Assembly (NCBI RefSeq): GCF_905404315.1
Contig: NC_066293.1
Coordinates: 3,797,001 to 3,861,000, forward strand
Origin: Leptidea sinapis
Taxonomy: Eukaryota; Arthropoda; Insecta; Lepidoptera; Pieridae
DNA length: 64,000 nucleotides
Direction: 5' to 3'
Shown: positions 7,697 to 21,165 of the stretch, in pieces
How positions within the stretch are numbered: the first letter of the stretch is position 1
How the letters are laid out: the number at the start of each line of letters is the position of its first letter
Position numbers and translations under genes: made by a program
Notes under the pieces: model-generated
The model's input: the letters and a program-made list of their open reading frames with translations, nothing else
What the model was told of the DNA's origin: nothing
Database searches by the model: none

Positions 7697-9621
7697 TTAG
7701 TCAAATACTGACCACTGCAACGCAGATTTAATGTCATATTGACAAGAAATGTGGCTCAAATGAAGCAATCGGTAAGAAAATACAACATTTATTTGCGTCA
7801 TAACTATTTAAGGCTCCTTGTTATGTAATATAAAGTCAGTTATATTTAACCATATAGCGCAGTGGTTAGTGACTGTGACTACTTAGCTACAAGGTCGAAT
7901 CCCGGTTGGTCTATACGTTCCTATGATGAATTAATGTAGGTATTTTATATTTTATTTTGTATCCTAGTCACAACGTGGACGATTTATATTCTCATTCTAT
8001 TAAATATATCTTTGCCTCGCTATAGTACAATATTATCTTAAAAAATATAGAAAAGAGAGAAAGACACTTATTAGCCCCATCACTAGGCGTTGCGTAGAGA
8101 CGTCGGATCATTGCATGCTTCTACCGCACCGATTACGGGAAGTGTTCCGGAAGACCGGTCTTTTCTTGGAAGGGGGCTTCCTAATTCTCCCTAGAGATGT
8201 ATCCGATGAACACCTCATAGGGAATTTCTCGTCTCCCTTACCCCCTTGCTCCGCGGGTTCAGTGATCAAAGAGGTGTCCCCGCTAGATTTCGTGTCCACA
8301 AGCAATCTGCGAGCACTAGAACTTAGCCATCAAGCTGAATGCTCTGCCGTGTTAGGGAAGATTAAAAGGAGAGACGTGGTTAAGAAGAGTGATTTGATAT
8401 ACTTGAGTCCAATACTCGGAGGACATGGATTAATCTTTAGAATAGAAAATAATTCGTTAGTCCCGTATGTGGGACACATGGAAATTGTATCTAGAATCTA
8501 TGTGTCGTGTAACAGTTCCAGAACATGTACGGTGTTATTCAACAAGCCAGGGTGGGAGGGCAACTTCACACTCAACACCACTCTGTGTCGCAAACCTAGC
8601 ACTCTACTACATCTCCAGGGGGTCAGATGCGTCTGGGACAGTGGGATCGGGTTCGGTTTGAAAGGGCTATACTTCCCTCACCGGTCCTTTGTCCAATTAT
8701 GAGATGATGAATACACGGCAGCATTAGACCAAGAAGAAATCTATCGACCCCCAACCTCCACTCCAGATATAGACACAGACATTCTAAGAGAATTAGAAGA
8801 GGAAACAGGCACTATATCGCGAGAGAGTTGGTGGTCTCAGACCCTTAATTATCTTTATCACATTGGGGGATTGATTTTTGCAGCCGCATTATTCTTCGTC
8901 TTCTGCTCTCTTTTGCGACAATTTTCCCCTATGGGTTGTCTTCAATCCAGCCTGTTGTTATTCCAATGCGGACGCTTCAGGTCGGTTGGGCTCTCTCTAT
9001 GGGAGCAGCAACCGCAAAATCCGTCTCTTCAGTCGTCTCTCACGATTACAGAGGGAGAGCCGGCTGCCCCGATAATTTTGCTCGTTACTTCCCTCCCCTC
9101 CATTGCTTTTTGACTACGTTATTATAATATGTTCATTCGTGGTATCTGCGTGAGTAAACACCGCTATGACCGCACTATGTAACAACGGGCACAAATATAA
9201 AATATCACCATAAGCAAGTGGGGCGTTTGTGCATTGTACTTCAGTATAACTTGCCCAACATAATGATACAGTATATATATCTAACAGTAGCCGTAGCCAC
9301 AGGCGCAAGTTCATCGGACCTTCAAAATGAAACACGACTATTAGATTTCAGTAGTAGTTAGTTCTACTGCCAGCAGCAGATTGCAATTTCAATCCGTGAT
9401 TGAATAATTCCAGGTAGCAGGTATACGCGATATAGAAGTAGCAGGTAGCTTTGATGAAACTCTTGCAATTATAGAGCAACATCCAGATATAGAGTCGACG
9501 TGGGTGATAGGTGGAGGTGGAATTTATAAGGTAACCTACTAATTAAAAAAATATTTTCAGCACACTTGCCCAAAAAATGCATTAACAAAACCTGTATGCA
9601 TGGTTCGAAATTATTTTTTTT
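7697..9621 (+). repeat. Array unit 5
   Basis: 1925 bp. Exon A 7701-7771, SINE 7847-8032, glycoprotein 8115-9113 broken by TGA at codon 196 and with the T insertion in the tail, exon B 9414-9530. Confidence 0.95.
8115..9113 (+). pseudogene. Glycoprotein fragment, broken (unit 5)
   Basis: TGA at codon 196 (8700-8702) plus the T insertion in the tail. Ala175Asp (GGGACAGTG) is unique to this copy. Confidence 0.6.
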
Positions 9622-11544
9622 TTAGTCAAATACTGACCACTGCAACGCAGATTTAATATCATATTGACAAGAAATGTGGCTCAAATGAAGCAATCGGTAA
9701 GAAAATACAACATTTATTTGCGTCATAACTATTTAAGGCTCCTTGTTATGTAATATAAAGTCAGTTATATTTAACCATATAGCGCAGTGGTTAGTGACTG
9801 TGACTACTTAGCTACAAGGTCGAATCCCGGTTGGTCTATACGTTCCTATGATGAATTAATGTAGGTATTTTATATTTTATTTTGTATCCTAGTCACGACG
9901 TGGACGATTTATATTCTCATTCTATTAAATATATCTTTGCCTCGCTATAGTACAATATTATTTAAAAAAATATAGAAAAGAGAGAAAGACACTTATTAGC
10001 CCTATCACTAGGCGTTACGTAGAGACGTCGGATCATTGCATGCTTCTACCGCACCGATTACGAGAAGTGTTCCGGAAGACCGGTCTTTTCTTGGAAGGGG
10101 GCTTCCTAATTCTCCCTAGAGATGTATCCGATGAACACCTCATAGGGAATTTCTCGTCTCCCTTACCCCCTTGCTCCGCGGGTTCAGTGATCAAAGAGGT
10201 GTCCCCGCTAGATTTCGTGTCCACAAGCAATCTGCGAGCACTAGAACTTAGCCATCAAGCTGAATGCTCTGCCGTGTTAGGGAAGATTAAAAGGAGAGAC
10301 GTGGTTAAGAAGAGTGATTTGATATACTTGAGTCCAATACTCGGAGGACATGGATTAATCTTTAGAATAGAAAATAATTCGTTAGTCCCGTATGTGGGAC
10401 ACATGGAAATTGTATCTAGAATATATGTGTCGTGTAACAGTTCCAGAACATGTACGGTGTTATTCAACAAGCCAGGGTGGGAGGGCAACTTCACACTCAA
10501 CACCACTCTGTGTCGCAAACCTAGCACTCTACTACATCTCCAGGGGCTCAGATGCGTCTGGGCAAGTGGGATCGGGTTCGGTGTGAAAGGGCTATACTTC
10601 CCTCACCGGTCCTTTGTCCAATTATGGGATGATGAATACACGGCAGCATTAGACCAAGAAGAAATCTATCGACCCCCAACCTCCACTCCAGATATAGACA
10701 CAGACATTCTAAGAGAATTAGAAGAGGAAACAGGCACTATATCGCGAGAGAGTTGGTGGTCTCAGACCCTTAATTATCTTTATCACATTGGGGGATTGAT
10801 TTTTGCAGCCGCATTATTCTTCGTCTTCTGCTCTCTTTTGCGACAATTTTCCCCTATGGGTTGTCTTCAATCCAGCCTGTTGTTATTCCAATGCGGACGC
10901 TTCAGGTCGGTGGGCTCTCTCTATGGGAGCAGCAACCGCAAAATCCGTCTCTTCAGTCGTCTCTCACGATTACAGAGGGAGAGCCGGCTGCCCCGATAGT
11001 TTTGCTCGTTACTTCCCTCCCCTCCATTGCTTTTTGACTACGTTATTATAATATGTTCATTCGTGGTATCTTCGTGAGTAAACACCGCTATGACCGCACT
11101 ATGTAACAACGGGCACAAATATAAAATATCACCATAAGCAAGTGGGGCGTTTGTGCATTGTACTTCAGTATAACTTGCCCAACATAATGATACAGTATAT
11201 ATATCTAACAGTAGCCGTAGCCACAGGCGCAAGTTCATCGGACCTTCAAAATGAAACACGACTATTAGATTTCAGTAGTAGTTAGTTCTACTGCCAGCAG
11301 CAGATTGCAATTTCAATCCGTGATTGAATAATTCCAGGTAGCAGGTATACGCGATATAGAAGTAGCAGGTAGCTTTGATGAAACTCTTGCAATTATAGAG
11401 GAACATCCAGATATAGAGTCGACGTGGGTGATAGGTGGAGGTGGAATTTATAAGGTAACCTACTAATTAAAAAAATATTTTCAGCACACTTGCCCAAAAA
11501 ATGCATTAACAAAACCTGTATGCATGGTTCGAAATTATTTTTTT
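9622..11544 (+). repeat. Array unit 6
   Basis: 1923 bp. Exon A 9626-9696 (AATATC variant), SINE 9772-9957, glycoprotein open 10040-10999, exon B 11338-11454 with the Gln-to-Glu variant. Confidence 0.95.
10040..10999 (+). CDS. Glycoprotein fragment, open 319 codons (unit 6)
   Basis: Open copy with Asp87 and Leu170. ATATATGTG replaces ATCTATGTG (silent). The stop is TAG rather than TAA. Confidence 0.5.
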   Translation: MLLPHRLREVFRKTGLFLEGGFLILPRDVSDEHLIGNFSSPLPPCSAGSVIKEVSPLDFVSTSNLRALELSHQAECSAVLGKIKRRDVVKKSDLIYLSPILGGHGLIFRIENNSLVPYVGHMEIVSRIYVSCNSSRTCTVLFNKPGWEGNFTLNTTLCRKPSTLLHLQGLRCVWASGIGFGVKGLYFPHRSFVQLWDDEYTAALDQEEIYRPPTSTPDIDTDILRELEEETGTISRESWWSQTLNYLYHIGGLIFAAALFFVFCSLLRQFSPMGCLQSSLLLFQCGRFRSVGSLYGSSNRKIRLFSRLSRLQRESRLPR

Positions 11545-13469
11545 TTAGTCAAATACTGACCACTGCAACGCAGATTTAATGTCATATTGACAAGAAATGT
11601 GGCTCAAATGAAGCAATCGGTAAGAAAATACAACATTTATTTGCGTCATAACTATTTAAGGCTCCTTGTTATGTAATATAAAGTCAGTTTTATTTAACCA
11701 TATAGCGCAGTGGTTAGTGACTGTGACTACTTAGCTACAAGGTCGAATCCCGGTTGGTCTATACGTTCCTATGATGAATTAATGTAGGTATTTTATATTT
11801 TATTTTGTATCCTAGTCACGACGTGGACGATTTATATTCTCATTCTATTAAATATATCTTTGCCTCGCTATAGTACAATATTATTTAAAAAAATATAGAA
11901 AAGAGAGAAAGACACTTATTAGCCCTATCACTAGGCGTTGCGTAGAGACGTCGGATCATTGCATGCTTCTACCGGACCGATTACGAGAAGTGTTCCGGAA
12001 GACCGGTCTTTTCTTGGAAGGGGGCTTCCTAATTCTCCCTAGAGATGTATCCGATGAACACCTCATAGGGAATTTCTCGTCTCCCTTACCCCCTTGCTCC
12101 GCGGGTTCAGTGATCAAAGAGGTGTCCCCGCTAGATTTCGTGTCCACAAGCAATCTGCGAGCACTAGAACTTAGCCATCAAGCTGAATGCTCTGCCGTGT
12201 TAGGGAAGATTAAAAGGAGAGAAGTGGTTAAGAAGAGTGATTTGATATACTTGAGTCCAATACTCGGAGGACATGGATTAATCTTTAGAATAGAAAATAA
12301 TTCGTTAGTCCCGTATGTGGGACACATGGAAATTGTATCTAGAATCTATGTGTTGTGTAACAGTTCCAGAACATGTACGGTGTTATTCAACAAGCCAGGG
12401 TGGGAGGGCAACTTCACACTCAACACCACTCTGTGTCGCAAACCTAGCACTCTACTACATCTCCAGGGGGTCAGATGCGTCTGGGCAAGTGGGATCGGGT
12501 TCGGTTTGAAAGGGCTATACTTCCCTCACCGGTCCTTTGTCCAATTATGAGATGATGAATACACGGCAGCATTAGACCAAGAAGAAATCTATCGACCCCC
12601 AACCTCCACTCCAGATATAGACACAGACATTCTAAGAGAATTAGAAGAGGAAACAGGCACTATATCGCGAGAGAGTTGGTGGTCTCAGACCCTTAATTAT
12701 CTTTATCACATTGGGGGATTGATTTTTGCAGCCGCATTATTCTTCGTCTTCTGCTCTCTTTTGCGACAATTTTTCCCTATGGGTTGTCTTCAATCCAGCC
12801 TGTTGTTATTCCAATGCGGACGCTTCAGGTCGGTTGGGCTCTCTCTATGGGAGCAGCAACCGCAAAATCCGTCTCTTCAGTCGTCTCTCACGATTACAGA
12901 GGGAGAGCCGGCTGCCCCGATAATTTTGCTCGTTACTTCCCTCCCCTCCATTGCTTTTTGACTACGTTATTATAATATGTTCATTCGTGGTATCTGCGTG
13001 AGTAAACACCGCTATGACCGCACTATGTAACAACGGGCACAAATATAAAATATCACCATAAGCAAGTGGGGCGTTTGTCCATTGTACTTCAGTATAACTT
13101 GCCCAACATAATGATACAGTATATATATCTAACAGTAGCCGTAGCCACAGGCGCAAGTTCATCGGACCTTCAAAATGAAACACGACTATTAGATTTCAGT
13201 AGTAGTTAGTTCTACTGCCAGCAGCAGATTGCAATTTCAATCCGCGATTGAATAATTCCAGGTAGCAGGTATACGCGATATAGAAGTAGCAGGTAGCTTT
13301 GATGAAACTCTTGCAATTATAGAGCAACATCCAGATATAGAGTCGACGTGGGTGATAGGTGGAGGTGGAATTTATAAGGTAACCTACTAATTAAAAAAAT
13401 ATTTTCAGCACACTTGCCCAAAAAATGCATTAACAAAACCTGTATGCATGGTTCGAAATTATTTTTTTT
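11545..13469 (+). repeat. Array unit 7
   Basis: 1925 bp. Exon A 11549-11619, SINE 11695-11880, glycoprotein 11963-12961 (TGA at codon 196, tail frameshift, His5Asp, Ser131Leu), exon B 13262-13378. First clear member of the subtype also seen in units 9, 11, 15 and 26. Confidence 0.95.
11963..12961 (+). pseudogene. Glycoprotein fragment, broken (unit 7)
   Basis: TGA at codon 196 (12548-12550), T insertion in the tail, His5Asp, Ser131Leu next to a glycosylation site, and TTTTTCCC instead of TTTTCCCC. Confidence 0.6.
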
Positions 13470-15392
13470 TTAGTCAAATACTGACCACTGCAACGCAGAT
13501 TTAATATCATATTGACAAGAAATGTGGCTCAAATGAAGCAATCGGTAAGAAAATACAACATTTATTTGCGTCATAACTATTTAAGGCTCCTTGTTATGTA
13601 ATATAAAGTCAGTTATATTTAACCATATAGCGCAGTGGTTAGTGACTGTGACTACTTAGCTACAAGGTCGAATCCCGGTTGGTCTATACGTTCCTATGAT
13701 GAATTAATGTAGGTATTTTATATTTTATTTTGTATCCTAGTCACGACGTGGACGATTTATATTCTCATTCTATTAAATATATCTTTGCCTCGCTATAGTA
13801 CAATATTATTTTAAAAAATATAGAAAAGAGAGAAAGACACTTATTAGCCCTATCACTAGGCGTTGCGTAGAGACGTCGGATCATTGCATGCTTCTACCGC
13901 ACCGATTACGAGAAGTGTTCCGGAAGACCGGTCTTTTCTTGGAAGGGGGCTTCCTAATTCTCCCTAGAGATGTATCCGATGAACACCTCATAGGGAATTT
14001 CTCGTCTCCCTTACCCCCTTGCTCCGCGGGTTCAGTGATCAAAGAGGTGTCCCCGCTAGATTTCGTGTCCACAAGCAATCTGCGAGCACTAGAACTTAGC
14101 CATCAAGCTGAATGCTCTGCCGTGTTAGGGAAGATTAAAAGGAGAGAAGTGGTTAAGAAGAGTGATTTGATATACTTGAGTCCAATACTCGGAGGACATG
14201 GATTAATCTTTAGAATAGAAAATAATTCGTTAGTCCCGTATGTGGGACACATGGAAATTGTATCTAGAATCTATGTGTCGTGTAACAGTTCCAGAACATG
14301 TACGGTGTTATTCAACAAGCCAGGGTGGGAGGGCAACTTCACACTCAACACCACTCTGTGTCGCAAACCTAGCACTCTACTACATCTCCAGGGGCTCAGA
14401 TGCGTCTGGGCAAGTGGGATCGGGTTCGGTGTGAAAGGGCTATACTTCCCTCACCGGTCCTTTGTCCAATTATGGGATGATGAATACACGGCAGCATTAG
14501 ACCAAGAAGAAATCTATCGACCCCCAACCTCCACTCCAGATATAGACACAGACATTCTAAGAGAATTAGAAGAGGAAACAGGCACTATATCGCGAGAGAG
14601 TTGGTGGTCTCAGACCCTTAATTATCTTTATCACATTGGGGGATTGATTTTTGCAGCCGCATTATTCTTCGTCTTCTGCTCTCTTTTGCGACAATTTTCC
14701 CCTATGGGTTGTCTTCAATCCAGCCTGTTGTTATTCCAATGCGGACGCTTCAGGTCGGTGGGCTCTCTCTATGGGAGCAGCAACCGCAAAATCCGTCTCT
14801 TCAGTCGTCTCTCACGATTACAGAGGGAGAGCCGGCTGCCCCGATAATTTTGCTCGTTACTTCCCTCCCCTCCATTGCTTTTTGACTACGTTATTATAAT
14901 ATGTTCATTCGTGGTATCTTCGTGAGTAAACACCGCTATGACCGCACTATGTAACAACGGGCACAAATATAAAATATCACCATAAGCAAGTGGGGCGTTT
15001 GTGCATTGTACTTCAGTATAACTTGCCCAACATAATGATACAGTATATATATCTAACAGTAGCCGTAGCCACAGGCGCAAGTTCATCGGACCTTCAAAAT
15101 GAAACACGACTATTAGATTTCAGTAGTAGTTAGTTCTACTGCCAGCAGCAGATTGCAATTTCAATCCGCGATTGAATAATTCCAGGTAGCAGGTATACGC
15201 GATATAGAAGTAGCAGGTAGCTTTGATGAAACTCTTGCAATTATAGAGCAACATCCAGATATAGAGTCGACGTGGGTGATAGGTGGAGGTGGAATTTATA
15301 AGGTAACCTACTAATTAAAAAAATATTTTCAGCACACTTGCCCAAAAAATGCATTAACAAAACCTGTATGCATGGTTCGAAATTATTTTTTT
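13470..15392 (+). repeat. Array unit 8
   Basis: 1923 bp. Exon A 13474-13544 (AATATC variant), SINE 13620-13805, glycoprotein open 13888-14847, exon B 15186-15302. Confidence 0.95.
13888..14847 (+). CDS. Glycoprotein fragment, open 319 codons (unit 8)
   Basis: Open copy with Glu87 and Leu170, Trp196 intact. Confidence 0.5.
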   Translation: MLLPHRLREVFRKTGLFLEGGFLILPRDVSDEHLIGNFSSPLPPCSAGSVIKEVSPLDFVSTSNLRALELSHQAECSAVLGKIKRREVVKKSDLIYLSPILGGHGLIFRIENNSLVPYVGHMEIVSRIYVSCNSSRTCTVLFNKPGWEGNFTLNTTLCRKPSTLLHLQGLRCVWASGIGFGVKGLYFPHRSFVQLWDDEYTAALDQEEIYRPPTSTPDIDTDILRELEEETGTISRESWWSQTLNYLYHIGGLIFAAALFFVFCSLLRQFSPMGCLQSSLLLFQCGRFRSVGSLYGSSNRKIRLFSRLSRLQRESRLPR

Positions 15393-17317
15393 TTAGTCAA
15401 ATACTGACCACTGCAACGCAGATTTAATGTCATATTGACAAGAAATGTGGCTCAAATGAAGCAATCGGTAAGAAAATACAACATTTATTTGCGTCATAAC
15501 TATTTAAGGCTCCTTGTTATGTAATATAAAGTCAGTTTTATTTAACCATATAGCGCAGTGGTTAGTAACTGTGACTACTTAGCTACAAGGTCGAATCCCG
15601 GTTGGTCTATACGTTCCTATGATGAATTAATGTAGGTATTTTATATTTTATTTTGTATCCTAGTCACGACGTGGACGATTTATATTCTCATTCTATTAAA
15701 TATATCTTTGCCTCGCTATAGTACAATATTATTTAAAAAAATATAGAAAAGAGAGAAAGACACTTATTAGCCCTATCACTAGGCGTTGCGTAGAGACGTC
15801 GGATCATTGCATGCTTCTACCGGACCGATTACGAGAAGTGTTCCGGAAGACCGGTCTTTTCTTGGAAGGGGGCTTCCTAATTCTCCCTAGAGATGTATCC
15901 GATGAACACCTCATAGGGAATTTCTCGTCTCCCTTACCCCCTTGCTCCGCGGGTTCAGTGATCAAAGAGGTGTCCCCGCTAGATTTCGTGTCCACAAGCA
16001 ATCTGCGAGCACTAGAACTTAGCCATCAAGCTGAATGCTCTGCCGTGTTAGGGAAGATTAAAAGGAGAGAAGTGGTTAAGAAGAGTGATTTGATATACTT
16101 GAGTCCAATACTCGGAGGACATGGATTAATCTTTAGAATAGAAAATAATTCGTTAGTCCCGTATGTGGGACACATGGAAATTGTATCTAGAATCTATGTG
16201 TTGTGTAACAGTTCCAGAACATGTACGGTGTTATTCAACAAGCCAGGGTGGGAGGGCAACTTCACACTCAACACCACTCTGTGTCGCAAACCTAGCACTC
16301 TACTACATCTCCAGGGGGTCAGATGCGTCTGGGCAAGTGGGATCGGGTTCGGTTTGAAAGGGCTATACTTCCCTCACCGGTCCTTTGTCCAATTATGAGA
16401 TGATGAATACACGGCAGCATTAGACCAAGAAGAAATCTATCGACCCCCAACCTCCACTCCAGATATAGACACAGACATTCTAAGAGAATTAGAAGAGGAA
16501 ACAGGCACTATATCGCGAGAGAGTTGGTGGTCTCAGACCCTTAATTATCTTTATCACATTGGGGGATTGATTTTTGCAGCCGCATTATTCTTCGTCTTCT
16601 GCTCTCTTTTGCGACAATTTTTCCCTATGGGTTGTCTTCAATCCAGCCTGTTGTTATTCCAATGCGGACGCTTCAGGTCGGTTGGGCTCTCTCTATGGGA
16701 GCAGCAACCGCAAAATCCGTCTCTTCAGTCGTCTCTCACGATTACAGAGGGAGAGCCGGCTGCCCCGATAATTTTGCTCGTTACTTCCCTCCCCTCCATT
16801 GCTTTTTGACTACGTTATTATAATATGTTCATTCGTGGTATCTGCGTGAGTAAACACCGCTATGACCGCACTATGTAACAACGGGCACAAATATAAAATA
16901 TCACCATAAGCAAGTGGGGCGTTTGTCCATTGTACTTCAGTATAACTTGCCCAACATAATGATACAGTATATATATCTAACAGTAGCCGTAGCCACAGGC
17001 GCAAGTTCATCGGACCTTCAAAATGAAACACGACTATTAGATTTCAGTAGTAGTTAGTTCTACTGCCAGCAGCAGATTGCAATTTCAATCCGCGATTGAA
17101 TAATTCCAGGTAGCAGGTATACGCGATATAGAAGTAGCAGGTAGCTTTGATGAAACTCTTGCAATTATAGAGCAACATCCAGATATAGAGTCGACGTGGG
17201 TGATAGGTGGAGGTGGAATTTATAAGGTAACCTACTAATTAAAAAAATATTTTCAGCACACTTGCCCAAAAAATGCATTAACAAAACCTGTATGCATGGT
17301 TCGAAATTATTTTTTTT
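15393..17317 (+). repeat. Array unit 9
   Basis: 1925 bp. Exon A 15397-15467, SINE 15543-15728 (AGTAACTG variant), glycoprotein 15811-16809 of the unit-7 subtype, exon B 17110-17226. Confidence 0.95.
15811..16809 (+). pseudogene. Glycoprotein fragment, broken (unit 9)
   Basis: Same set of marks as unit 7: codon 196 TGA (16396-16398), tail insertion, His5Asp, Ser131Leu. Confidence 0.6.
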
Positions 17318-19240
17318 TTAGTCAAATACTGACCACTGCAACGCAGATTTAATATCATATTGACAAGAAATGTGGCTCAAATGAAGCAATCGGTAAGAAA
17401 ATACAACATTTATTTGCGTCATAACTATTTAAGGCTTCTTGTTATGTAATATAAAGTCAGTTATATTTAACCATATAGCGCAGTGGTTAGTGACTGTGAC
17501 TACTTAGCTACAAGGTCGAATCCCGGTTGGTCTATACGTTCCTATGATGAATTAATGTAGGTATTTTATATTTTATTTTGTATCCTAGTCACGACGTGGA
17601 CGATTTATATTCTCATTCTATTAAATATATCTTTGCCTCGCTATAGTACAATATTATTTAAAAAAATATAGAAAAGAGAGAAAGACACTTATTAGCCCTA
17701 TCACTAGGCGTTGCGTAGAGACGTCGGATCATTGCATGCTTCTACCGGACCGATTACGAGAAGTGTTCCGGAAGACCGGTCTTTTCTTGGAAGGGGGCTT
17801 CCTAATTCTCCCTAGAGATGTATCCGATGAACACCTCATAGGGAATTTCTCGTCTCCCTTACCCCCTTGCTCCGCGGGTTCAGTGATCAAAGAGGTGTCC
17901 CCGCTAGATTTCGTGTCCACAAGCAATCTGCGAGCACTAGAACTTAGCCATCAAGCTGAATGCTCTGCCGTGTTAGGGAAGATTAAAAGGAGAGAAGTGG
18001 TTAAGAAGAGTGATTTGATATACTTGAGTCCAATACTCGGAGGACATGGATTAATCTTTAGAATAGAAAATAATTCGTTAGTCCCGTATGTGGGACACAT
18101 GGAAATTGTATCTAGAATCTATGTGTCGTGTAACAGTTCCAGAACATGTACGGTGTTATTCAACAAGCCAGGGTGGGAGGGCAACTTCACACTCAACACC
18201 ACTCTGTGTCGCAAACCTAGCACTCTACTACATCTCCAGGGGCTCAGATGCGTCTGGGCAAGTGGGATCGGGTTCGGTGTGAAAGGGCTATACTTCCCTC
18301 ACCGGTCCTTTGTCCAATTATGGGATGATGAATACACGGCAGCATTAGACCAAGAAGAAATCTATCGACCCCCAACCTCCACTCCAGATATAGACACAGA
18401 CATTCTAAGAGAATTAGAAGAGGAAACAGGCACTATATCGCGAGAGAGTTGGTGGTCTCAGACCCTTAATTATCTTTATCACATTGGGGGATTGATTTTT
18501 GCAGCCGCATTATTCTTCGTCTTCTGCTCTCTTTTGCGACAATTTTCCCCTATGGGTTGTCTTCAATCCAGCCTGTTGTTATTCCAATGCGGACGCTTCA
18601 GGTCGGTGGGCTCTCTCTATGGGAGCAGCAACCGCAAAATCCGTCTCTTCAGTCGTCTCTCACGATTACAGAGGGAGAGCCGGCTGCCCCGATAATTTTG
18701 CTCGTTACTTCCCTCCCCTCCATTGCTTTTTGACTACGTTATTATAATATGTTCATTCGTGGTATCTTCGTGAGTAAACACCGCTATGACCGCACTATGT
18801 AACAACGGGCACAAATATAAAATATCACCATAAGCAAGTGGGGCGTTTGTGCATTGTACTTCAGTATAACTTGCCCAACATAATGATACAGTATATATAT
18901 CTAACAGTAGCCGTAGCCACAGGCGCAAGTTCATCGGACCTTCAAAATGAAACACGACTATTAGATTTCAGTAGTAGTTAGTTCTACTGCCAGCAGCAGA
19001 TTGCAATTTCAATCCGTGATTGAATAATTCCAGGTAGCAGGTATACGCGATATAGAAGTAGCAGGTAGCTTTGATGAAACTCTTGCAATTATAGAGGAAC
19101 ATCCAGATATAGAGTCGACGTGGGTGATAGGTGGAGGTGGAATTTATAAGGTAACCTACTAATTAAAAAAATATTTTCAGCACACTTGCCCAAAAAATGC
19201 ATTAACAAAACCTGTATGCATGGTTCGAAATTATTTTTTT
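17318..19240 (+). repeat. Array unit 10
   Basis: 1923 bp. Exon A 17322-17392 (AATATC variant), SINE 17468-17653, glycoprotein open 17736-18695 but with the His5Asp marker of the unit-7 subtype (a mosaic copy), exon B 19034-19150. Confidence 0.95.
17736..18695 (+). CDS. Glycoprotein fragment, open 319 codons (unit 10)
   Basis: Open copy that carries the His5Asp change otherwise typical of the broken unit-7 subtype, which points to recombination between subtypes 5' of codon 87. Confidence 0.5.
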   Translation: MLLPDRLREVFRKTGLFLEGGFLILPRDVSDEHLIGNFSSPLPPCSAGSVIKEVSPLDFVSTSNLRALELSHQAECSAVLGKIKRREVVKKSDLIYLSPILGGHGLIFRIENNSLVPYVGHMEIVSRIYVSCNSSRTCTVLFNKPGWEGNFTLNTTLCRKPSTLLHLQGLRCVWASGIGFGVKGLYFPHRSFVQLWDDEYTAALDQEEIYRPPTSTPDIDTDILRELEEETGTISRESWWSQTLNYLYHIGGLIFAAALFFVFCSLLRQFSPMGCLQSSLLLFQCGRFRSVGSLYGSSNRKIRLFSRLSRLQRESRLPR

Positions 19241-21165
19241 TTAGTCAAATACTGACCACTGCAACGCAGATTTAATATCATATTGACAAGAAATGTGGCT
19301 CAAATGAAGCAATCGGTAAGAAAATACAACATTTATTTGCGTCATAACTATTTAAGGCTCCTTGTTATGTAATATAAAGTCAGTTTTATTTAACCATATA
19401 GCGCAGTGGTTAGTGACTGTGACTACTTAGCTACAAGGTCGAATCCCGGTTGGTCTATACGTTCCTATGATGAATTAATGTAGGTATTTTATATTTTATT
19501 TTGTATCCTAGTCACGACGTCGACGATTTATATTCTCATTCTATTAAATATATCTTTGCCTCGCTATAGTACAATATTATTTAAAAAAATATAGAAAAGA
19601 GAGAAAGACACTTATTAGCCCTATCACTAGGCGTTGCGTAGAGACGTCGGATCATTGCATGCTTCTACCGGACCGATTACGAGAAGTGTTCCGGAAGACC
19701 GGTCTTTTCTTGGAAGGGGGCTTCCTAATTCTCCCTAGAGATGTATCCGATGAACACCTCATAGGGAATTTCTCGTCTCCCTTACCCCCTTGCTCCGCGG
19801 GTTCAGTGATCAAAGAGGTGTCCCCGCTAGATTTCGTGTCCACAAGCAATCTGCGAGCACTAGAACTTAGCCATCAAGCTGAATGCTCTGCCGTGTTAGG
19901 GAAGATTAAAAGGAGAGAAGTGGTTAAGAAGAGTGATTTGATATACTTGAGTCCAATACTCGGAGGACATGGATTAATCTTTAGAATAGAAAATAATTCG
20001 TTAGTCCCGTATGTGGGACACATGGAAATTGTATCTAGAATCTATGTGTTGTGTAACAGTTCCAGAACATGTACGGTGTTATTCAACAAGCCAGGGTGGG
20101 AGGGCAACTTCACACTCAACACCACTCTGTGTCGCAAACCTAGCACTCTACTACATCTCCAGGGGGTCAGATGCGTCTGGGCAAGTGGGATCGGGTTCGG
20201 TTTGAAAGGGCTATACTTCCCTCACCGGTCCTTTGTCCAATTATGAGATGATGAATACACGGCAGCATTAGACCAAGAAGAAATCTATCGACCCCCAACC
20301 TCCACTCCAGATATAGACACAGACATTCTAAGAGAATTAGAAGAGGAAACAGGCACTATATCGCGAGAGAGTTGGTGGTCTCAGACCCTTAATTATCTTT
20401 ATCACATTGGGGGATTGATTTTTGCAGCCGCATTATTCTTCGTCTTCTGCTCTCTTTTGCGACAATTTTTCCCTATGGGTTGTCTTCAATCCAGCCTGTT
20501 GTTATTCCAATGCGGACGCTTCAGGTCGGTTGGGCTCTCTCTATGGGAGCAGCAACCGCAAAATCCGTCTCTTCAGTCGTCTCTCACGATTACAGAGGGA
20601 GAGCCGGCTGCCCCGATAATTTTGCTCGTTACTTCCCTCCCCTCCATTGCTTTTTGACTACGTTATTATAATATGTTCATTCGTGGTATCTGCGTGAGTA
20701 AACACCGCTATGACCGCACTATGTAACAACGGGCACAAATATAAAATATCACCATAAGCAAGTGGGGCGTTTGTCCATTGTACTTCAGTATAACTTGCCC
20801 AACATAATGATACAGTATATATATCTAACAGTAGCCGTAGCCACAGGCGCAAGTTCATCGGACCTTCAAAATGAAACACGACTATTAGATTTCAGTAGTA
20901 GTTAGTTCTACTGCCAGCAGCAGATTGCAATTTCAATCCGCGATTGAATAATTCCAGGTAGCAGGTATACGCGATATAGAAGTAGCAGGTAGCTTTGATG
21001 AAACTCTTGCAATTATAGAGCAACATCCAGATATAGAGTCGACGTGGGTGATAGGTGGAGGTGGAATTTATAAGGTAACCTACTAATTAAAAAAATATTT
21101 TCAGCACACTTGCCCAAAAAATGCATTAACAAAACCTGTATGCATGGTTCGAAATTATTTTTTTT
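19241..21165 (+). repeat. Array unit 11
   Basis: 1925 bp. Exon A 19245-19315, SINE 19391-19576 with GACGTCGACG (shared only with unit 15), glycoprotein 19659-20657 of the unit-7 subtype, exon B 20958-21074. Confidence 0.95.
19659..20657 (+). pseudogene. Glycoprotein fragment, broken (unit 11)
   Basis: Same set of marks as unit 7; TGA at 20244-20246. Confidence 0.6.
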